Shown here piece by piece: positions 33,018 to 36,940 of a stretch of 36,940 nt of DNA (position 1 is its first letter; every line of letters begins with the position of its first letter). A program made the position numbers and the translations under genes. The stretch is taken from contig NSJM01000025.1 in assembly GCA_002634395.1 (NCBI GenBank), positions 1-36,940 of the forward strand, in the 5' to 3' direction. This DNA comes from Candidatus Methylomirabilis sp. (lineage in GTDB: Bacteria; Methylomirabilota; Methylomirabilia; Methylomirabilales; Methylomirabilaceae). Under the pieces are notes generated by a model. It saw only the letters and a program-made list of their open reading frames with translations. It made no database searches and had not been told where the DNA came from.

Positions 33018-33854
33018 TTAGGTAAGTTGTTTGATCCAGTGCTTAACCAGCACAGGTATTCTGGTGATGACTTCCCGGCCCACGAGGACTTCATCAACAT
33101 AGCCCATGTGGAGCATATCGACAATCCGGCAGAGGTACGATTTTCCACAGTCCCACCATGTGAACCGAGCATCAATCATAAGGTAGTGAAGAACGTTGAT
33201 GTTTTCAGCCGCCGCAAGCTCTTCGATCTCCATCCCATCCAACAATGTTTCATAGACACCATCAGCGACACGGCTGCCAAAGGTGGTCGTGTAGTAGTAC
33301 TCCTTGACTTCCCAGACCGCGACCGGATTGATAACGGAGGGGAAAGCACCATCCATGCGGCGGGCGAATGTTCGGAGAGGGAAGCCGCCCGCGGCGACTG
33401 TGGTCAACGCGCGAGGATCATGATCGCAGGCTTTGCCATCGGCATTCGCCTCAATCAGCATGTTGACCATGCCGGTGAGAAAAGCGGGGGCTTTCATGGG
33501 GCCCTTCTGCTTGTTCATCGGCAAAGGGCAGGTGGGTTTGAATCTACGCTTCAAGCGAGTGAATTCTTGTTTCGCTTGGGCCGCATCCATGAGATTGGGC
33601 TCGACATGCTGATGAAGTAAGTCCCGGCGATACGCGAAGTACTCCAACAGGACATCCCATGTGATATTTCCATCAGGAAGAGTCCTGGTCAGGGTCTCGG
33701 TTTTCAGACTGAGCGCTTGGAGGGCGGCCGCTACTGCTTCCTTAGTCGGTACGGTAATCTGGCCCCTGCTTGCATATCCGCACTCCTGGCCGATGAGACG
33801 AACAAGCGCCCAGAAGTTCTTGGGCATCTGGACAAACCTCTTGTCAGGCGTCAT
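33018..33854 (-). CDS. Candidate type II restriction endonuclease (PD-(D/E)XK)
   Basis: 278 residues. The region around 168-184 has the PD-(D/E)XK arrangement: Asp168 in RRMDGAFP, then Glu182-x-Lys184 in VAVWEVKEYYY. This is followed by TTFGSRVADGVYETLLDG and, later, DARFTWWDCGKSYLCRIVDML, all conserved-looking blocks. The gene overlaps the controller-like HTH gene by 11 bp and is divergent from an adenine methyltransferase, the classic C-R / M layout. The nuclease role rests on the motif plus this context; recognition sequence unknown. There is no good ribosome binding site, so translation probably depends on coupling with the HTH gene. Confidence 0.72.
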   Translation of the reverse strand: MTPDKRFVQMPKNFWALVRLIGQECGYASRGQITVPTKEAVAAALQALSLKTETLTRTLPDGNITWDVLLEYFAYRRDLLHQHVEPNLMDAAQAKQEFTRLKRRFKPTCPLPMNKQKGPMKAPAFLTGMVNMLIEANADGKACDHDPRALTTVAAGGFPLRTFARRMDGAFPSVINPVAVWEVKEYYYTTTFGSRVADGVYETLLDGMEIEELAAAENINVLHYLMIDARFTWWDCGKSYLCRIVDMLHMGYVDEVLVGREVITRIPVLVKHWIKQLT

Positions 33855-34089
33855 GATGTGGTAGATAATCCTTAAGAAGAACCGCGGGATCTATTCCCAA
33901 GGCTCGGCAAACGTCAATGGTTTCAACGAACGATAAGAGTCTTTCACCCGCCTCGTACTTGCTGACGAAAGACTGGGGCTTACCAAGGGTTGCCGCTAGG
34001 TCGGCCTGTGTCAGTCCGCGATCCTTTCTTTTCTGGCGGAGCAAATTCCGAAAGTGCTCCTCGTTGTTGGCATATCTGTTGTGTTTCAT
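33844..34089 (-). CDS. XRE-family HTH regulator, controller (C) protein of the R-M system
   Basis: 81 residues. The helix-turn-helix is RGLTQADLAATLGKPQSFVSKYEAGER (split: residues about 24-50), a standard Cro/C1-type domain, followed by a short C-terminal helix (IDVCRALGIDPAVLL). Small XRE proteins overlapping an endonuclease gene and divergent from the methyltransferase are typical controller proteins. They delay nuclease expression until the host DNA is methylated. The likely operator and promoter lie in the 56-bp spacer to the methyltransferase. The predicted start point is within 1 nt of the ATG, so the message may be leaderless. Confidence 0.82.
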   Translation of the reverse strand: MKHNRYANNEEHFRNLLRQKRKDRGLTQADLAATLGKPQSFVSKYEAGERLLSFVETIDVCRALGIDPAVLLKDYLPHHDA

Positions 34090-34096
34090 GTAGCCG

Positions 34097-34139
34097 AGTA
34101 TAGAAGATACTTGACAATAATCCCAAATCAGGATATGTT
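34097..34139. promoter_or_regulatory. Overlapping divergent promoters with an inverted repeat
   Basis: For the methyltransferase: -35 TTGACA at 34111-34116, 17-nt spacer, -10 TATGTT at 34134-34139, placing the start point at about the A of ATG 34146. For the controller gene on the other strand: -10 TATACT at 34102-34097, with TTGGGA 18 nt upstream as -35 (34126-34121). An inverted repeat AGTAT-N5-ATACT (34097-34111) covers the controller -10 and touches the methyltransferase -35. It is a plausible operator for the HTH protein. Confidence 0.65.
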
Positions 34140-34145
34140 GACGGC

Positions 34146-35039
34146 ATGAAGGTTAAAGAGGATACCCTTGATCTTTTTTACGGCATGGAGTTTCAGCACG
34201 TGCCGCCATTCAGGACTCAACTCCTAAAATGGATAGGAAACAAGCAACGCTTCGCCCATAAGATCGCCTCCTACTTCCCCAAGGATATCCGCACCTACCG
34301 GGAGCCGTTTCTTGGAAGCGGGGCAGTGCTCGCGGCTCTCCAACCCCCCAATGCCGTTGGTTCAGACATCTTCGGCCCACTCATGGAGATATGGCGATGT
34401 CTTCACGAATCCTCCGAGAAACTGACAGATTGGTACCGAACCCGGTACGTTGAATTTATAACGGTGGGAAAAACCGAGGGGTATGAACGTATCAGGGCAA
34501 GATACAACGCCAACCCAAATGGCCCCGATCTCCTCTTCATTTGCCGGAGTTGTTACGGTGGTGTTGTTCGGTTCAGGAAGAGTGACGGGTACATTTCCAC
34601 GCCTTGTGGCATCCATGATCCGATCAATCCCAAGTCATTTGCCCAACGCGTCCAGATTTGGCGAAGGAGGACAGGTGGAGCGAACTTTCGGCAAATGGAT
34701 TTTGAGGAAGCCATGTCATTGGCCCACGAGAAGGATCTTGTGTATTGCGACCCGCCCTATGTATGCAGTCAGACAATTCTATACCAAGGACAGGGCTTTT
34801 CCTTGGAGCGTTTGATGCAGGCCATCGCGGACTGCAAGAAACGTGGCGTTAGGGTAGCGTTGAGTATCGATGGGAAGAAGAAGTCAGGCCGGGTTGACTG
34901 CGAACTCGAGATTCCTGATGGCCTCTTTGAGCGCGAGGTATTCCTCGATTGCGGCAGAAGCATGCTGCGACGCTTCCAGAGGGAGGGTGAATCTCTTGAA
35001 GACGAAATCGTCCATGATCGGCTTCTTCTTACCTACTGA
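34146..35039 (+). CDS. D12-class DNA adenine-N6 methyltransferase
   Basis: 297 residues. Motif X LLKWIGNKQRF (27-36), SAM-binding motif I YREPFLGSGAVL (51-62), and catalytic motif IV CDPPY (201-205). The order X-I-IV with a target domain between I and IV is the alpha (Dam/DpnM) class, which methylates adenine N6. It protects host DNA against the divergently encoded nuclease. The recognition site cannot be read from the sequence; Dam-like GATC is one possibility only. The -10 box lies 6 nt before the ATG and no Shine-Dalgarno is present, so translation from a leaderless transcript is predicted. Confidence 0.9.
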   Translation: MKVKEDTLDLFYGMEFQHVPPFRTQLLKWIGNKQRFAHKIASYFPKDIRTYREPFLGSGAVLAALQPPNAVGSDIFGPLMEIWRCLHESSEKLTDWYRTRYVEFITVGKTEGYERIRARYNANPNGPDLLFICRSCYGGVVRFRKSDGYISTPCGIHDPINPKSFAQRVQIWRRRTGGANFRQMDFEEAMSLAHEKDLVYCDPPYVCSQTILYQGQGFSLERLMQAIADCKKRGVRVALSIDGKKKSGRVDCELEIPDGLFEREVFLDCGRSMLRRFQREGESLEDEIVHDRLLLTY

Positions 35040-35409
35040 TTTTATGGCCTATTTCGGTGATTGCTTGAGCCCTTCCCACGTTAGAGATCGTTGAATACAG
35101 CACGTTCTGAAAGGTCGATTTTGGTGCATCACAGCTCCGGTTTTTCGTTGGGGAGTTTTTCTACAGCCTCAACGTTCAAACTTGACCGGCCAGCGAGAAG
35201 CGAGCGCAGCGACGATTAAGGCCGGTTCCGTCGAAGCACTTATTGGGCGACGAGATAGGTGCTGTTTAACGCGCTGCAAGTTGCTGGTACCTTTCAGAAA
35301 GCATGTAGGGCGCAAGCCGAAAACGACATCGAACGATTACCCCGACAGGTTGGTAGCCCTGACAAGCACGACGCTGGTACTCTTATGCAAGAACCAGCCA
35401 CTACTTAGT
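35040..35409. other. Intergenic region carrying the right direct repeat
   Basis: No gene is supported in this 370-bp stretch. It contains the right copy of the 24-bp repeat and, just after, complementary blocks ACCGGCC (about 35185) and GGCCGGT (about 35220) that can form a stem. A plus-strand open frame from 35182 runs into the antisense of the next gene and has no family or ribosome binding site. Confidence 0.5.
35153..35176 (+). repeat. 24-bp direct repeat, right copy
   Basis: GAGTTTTTCTACAGCCTC followed by AACGTT, matching 30300-30323 at 21 of 24 positions in the same orientation. It lies 113 bp past the methyltransferase stop codon. Confidence 0.6.
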
Positions 35410-35937
35410 TCAGTCGGCCCACTTGAAGGCCTTCACATTGTCAACGCATATCGTTCCCGTCCCATCCTGGATACCAATTCTGAGCTTGGCTTTACGAGTA
35501 GCAGATAGATTGGGTGTCTTAAACTCTTTTCGCGTAAACCCAAAGCTGTTCTCAAATTCATCTTTAGGCCATGCGATTTCTCGCCCTCCCTCGACAATTG
35601 CAGCGTTGAATTGCCCAGCCGTCCAGGTGGGACCCCCTCCTTTTACGTTCTCAGCATAGATTAAAGCTTCAAACTTAAATTGACCAGGACCGTGAAATTC
35701 TCTGACCAAGTATGTTTCACCTAGCTCATCCGATCGGCGTATCTGTACACACTTTCCACCACCCTCGCGGGTGGCCAGCCGAATACCATCACCTTTTGTG
35801 GTCCAATTACTATTGCTTAGGCCCTGTTCAAAATCGTCTTGGAAGATTAGCTCCCAGCCCCCTTCCGCTTTAGAAGTGGAAATCCCAAGCGCGACAGAGA
35901 TGAAGATAATCAGTACAAGTAGCCGGTAAGAACTCAC
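35410..35937 (-). CDS. Secreted protein, jelly-roll-like, unknown function
   Basis: 175 residues from GTG 35937, preceded by AGGGGG with about 7 nt spacing. A signal peptide covers about 1-24 (hydrophobic LLVLIIFISVALG, cleavage after STSKA). The mature part opens WELIFQDDFEQGLSNSNW and ends GTICVDNVKAFKW. That pattern (FxDDFE...W at the start, DNV/I at the end) is common in carbohydrate-binding-module-like beta-sandwich domains. No catalytic motif is visible. It may bind a glycan outside the cytoplasm; I cannot name a family with certainty. The base composition is AT-richer than the core genes. Confidence 0.65.
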   Translation of the reverse strand: MSSYRLLVLIIFISVALGISTSKAEGGWELIFQDDFEQGLSNSNWTTKGDGIRLATREGGGKCVQIRRSDELGETYLVREFHGPGQFKFEALIYAENVKGGGPTWTAGQFNAAIVEGGREIAWPKDEFENSFGFTRKEFKTPNLSATRKAKLRIGIQDGTGTICVDNVKAFKWAD

Positions 35938-35995
35938 GGTTGACCCCCTTTTCTTTGGGTGAGAAGAATTAAACGATCCAGCTACTGGCGATTCC

Positions 35996-36301
35996 TCAGT
36001 TGGGCCTCCCTTCCGGCAGCGGGTATTGTTCCGATGATCCTTTGCTTCGTTCGTCGGGCGGCGACTTGGCCGTCTGCTCCTTGGCTGAGAGGGCGTTCGA
36101 GTCTTTAGCGCCTGTTCCTGCCGAACCAGATTGACTGTTGATGATGATATGGTTGGGCGAAGAAGACATGCTTTGCGGGGAGATGGTCGGCGGGGCTTGA
36201 TTCTTCCCTGAACCGAAAACGGTTATCAGCGCGGCAACCGCTGCGGCCAAGACAGCACCAGCAGCTCCTATCCAGGCGATCTTCACTTGCTTCGTCATCA
36301 T
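35996..36301 (-). CDS. Small single-pass membrane protein, unknown function
   Basis: 101 residues. One membrane helix lies near the N-terminus (about 8-30, IAWIGAAGAVLAAAVAALITVFG) after a short basic start (MMTKQVK). The rest is a Ser/Pro/Gln-rich, apparently disordered tail. There is no known domain. It precedes the secreted jelly-roll-like gene by about 60 bp on the same strand, so they could be co-transcribed. The start may be either of two adjacent ATG codons, and no strong ribosome binding site is seen. Confidence 0.5.
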   Translation of the reverse strand: MMTKQVKIAWIGAAGAVLAAAVAALITVFGSGKNQAPPTISPQSMSSSPNHIIINSQSGSAGTGAKDSNALSAKEQTAKSPPDERSKGSSEQYPLPEGRPN

Positions 36302-36344
36302 TTCGCACCAGCTTGTATTTCGATCTTCCAGGCGAACTACCGAG

Positions 36345-36360
36345 TATACTGGTCAGTATA
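36345..36360. promoter_or_regulatory. 16-bp palindrome, possible operator
   Basis: TATACTG-GT-CAGTATA is a perfect 7-bp inverted repeat with a 2-bp centre, located about 45 bp upstream of the small membrane protein gene (minus strand). The size and symmetry fit a binding site for a dimeric regulator. The cognate protein is unknown; the CTG...CAG half-sites also recall LexA-like boxes, but the spacing is different. Confidence 0.4.
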
Positions 36361-36501
36361 TCCCGATCATCAGATCTCTAATGAATACGGCAATGCTGCC
36401 GCATTTTCGAGAAGTTGTCAGGCTCTGCAGACTCCGCCGTCGCAAACAAATACTGGTTAGCATAATCCGATTAGGGCTGCAACGGATGCGCGCCTAGGAC
36501 A

Positions 36502-36783
36502 CTACCCGCCTGGGAACCCCCGGGCACCGTTGATGAACAGCGTCACCTGGTCGAATGGAGTGAGCGCTGCCTTCAGGCCGTCGAGAAGCGCGATGTTTCG
36601 GTCGTTGACCAGCACCTCGACATCCTGCCGGAGCTTTTCCCCCTCAAATACGAACTCCTGGAACGCGGGGCTCATGACCCGCCTCAGCGCTTCCAGGAGT
36701 TCTTCCACCGTCCCGGCATCGGTCCCGAACGATGACTTTCCTGCAACTCTTCGGATCGCGCCAAGGAAGCGTACTTCAGCCAT
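36502..36783 (-). CDS. MoaD-like ubiquitin-fold protein linked to AOR
   Basis: 93 residues, beta-grasp fold: AEVRFLGAIRRVAG at the start, TVEELLEALRRVM, VEVLVNDRNIALLDGL, and TPFDQVTLFINGARGFPGG at the end. The chain stops exactly at Gly-Gly, as required for adenylation and thiocarboxylate formation. It lies 21 bp downstream of the AOR gene. Such proteins accompany aldehyde:ferredoxin oxidoreductases and are thought to serve maturation of the tungsten-pterin (or molybdopterin) cofactor. Compare the ThiS/MoaD-like protein at 25127-25387, whose Gly-Gly is not terminal. Confidence 0.87.
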   Translation of the reverse strand: MAEVRFLGAIRRVAGKSSFGTDAGTVEELLEALRRVMSPAFQEFVFEGEKLRQDVEVLVNDRNIALLDGLKAALTPFDQVTLFINGARGFPGG

Positions 36784-36804
36784 ATTAAAGATAGGGTAGA
36801 GGGT

Positions 36805-36940
36805 TTAGGGCGCAGGGTAGAGACCTAGATCCTTCAGTTTCTCTTGCGTCGGCACACCTTGGGGGTCCCAGCCTCGAAGGCGATAGTATTCCGGAAGCAT
36901 CTCGCCGAGGCGGGCCACCTTCCCCTTGGCCGGTCCCGCT
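36805..36940 (-). CDS. Aldehyde:ferredoxin oxidoreductase, C-terminal end only
   Basis: The last 44 residues of a gene entering from the right edge: [20 protein letters not shown], then [16 protein letters not shown], stop at 36805-36807. The block LPEYYxLRGWDxxGxPxxEKLxxLGL is the recognisable C-terminus of tungsten-containing aldehyde:ferredoxin oxidoreductases (AOR/FOR family), which oxidise aldehydes to acids with ferredoxin. The catalytic part lies outside the window. It is followed by the MoaD-like gene, which supports the assignment. Confidence 0.85.
   Translation of the reverse strand, partial: AGPAKGKVARLGEMLPEYYRLRGWDPQGVPTQEKLKDLGLYPAP

Noticed and set aside
30160-33025. Integron attC-like core sites (ACCTAAC near 30163, GTTAGGT near 33016)
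   Set aside because: The pairs do not form the short imperfect palindromes with matched inner boxes expected of attC sites, and no integrase is present.
35182-35508. 108-codon plus-strand open frame
   Set aside because: Its 3' third is antisense to the signal-peptide protein gene, and the rest lacks any family pattern or ribosome binding site.
1-36940. CRISPR arrays, tRNA and rRNA genes
   Set aside because: No regularly spaced repeats and no tRNA- or rRNA-like sequence were recognised by eye; small or divergent RNAs could still be missed without a covariance search.

Overview
The window comes from a Gram-negative, didermic bacterium. It encodes LPS-export permeases LptF/LptG, a Pal lipoprotein with a clean lipobox, an AttH/LolCDE-like ABC system, and at the right edge the C-terminus of a tungsten/molybdenum aldehyde:ferredoxin oxidoreductase (AOR) next to a MoaD-like protein. 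Core genes look moderately GC-rich. The mix would suit an anaerobe or microaerophile such as Methylomirabilota (NC10) or a deltaproteobacterial relative, but I cannot assign a phylum from this sequence alone.

Left third (1-14.1 kb), lipid/envelope region. A leftward operon holds a fatty acyl-AMP ligase, an NAD-dependent epimerase/reductase, an acyl carrier protein and a serine-palmitoyltransferase-type alpha-oxoamine synthase. It is followed by the start of an ABC exporter. About 4 kb away a rightward pair encodes a GNAT-fold protein resembling bacterial ceramide synthase and an overlapping MobA-like nucleotidyltransferase. Between them lie a CDP-glycerol:glycerophosphotransferase-family enzyme, a LicC-like nucleotidyltransferase and an FkbM methyltransferase. 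Together this reads as a complete bacterial ceramide pathway: acyl-ACP formation, Ser + acyl-ACP to 3-oxosphinganine, N-acylation, then 3-oxo reduction. It also carries its own phosphate-linked head-group module. LptF, LptG and an LpxG-like metallophosphoesterase follow directly, so the whole block appears devoted to outer-membrane lipids.

Middle (14.3-29.9 kb), housekeeping-like genes: NhaD-type antiporter; Pal; an ABC ATPase / FtsX-like permease / AttH-lipocalin operon; a BASS-family transporter; nucleoside hydrolase plus ribokinase (nucleoside salvage); a small unknown protein; a Nudix hydrolase; a ThiS/MoaD-like protein coupled to an FAD/NAD oxidoreductase; DUF2442; a CPA2 (Kef-type) antiporter; a MOSC protein; and an orphan addiction-module antitoxin.

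Right (29.95-36.4 kb), accessory region, visibly more AT-rich: a truncated MNT-type nucleotidyltransferase, a MITE-like element with 18-bp inverted ends, then a cassette encoding a Ser/Thr protein kinase coupled to a TPR protein and a type II restriction-modification system (controller HTH, PD-(D/E)XK nuclease, D12-class adenine methyltransferase). The cassette is bracketed by directly oriented copies of a 24-bp repeat. A secreted jelly-roll-like protein and a small membrane protein follow before the core-like MoaD/AOR genes resume.

The two most interesting systems are the ceramide plus head-group locus and the kinase-TPR/R-M defence-like cassette with overlapping, apparently leaderless divergent promoters.
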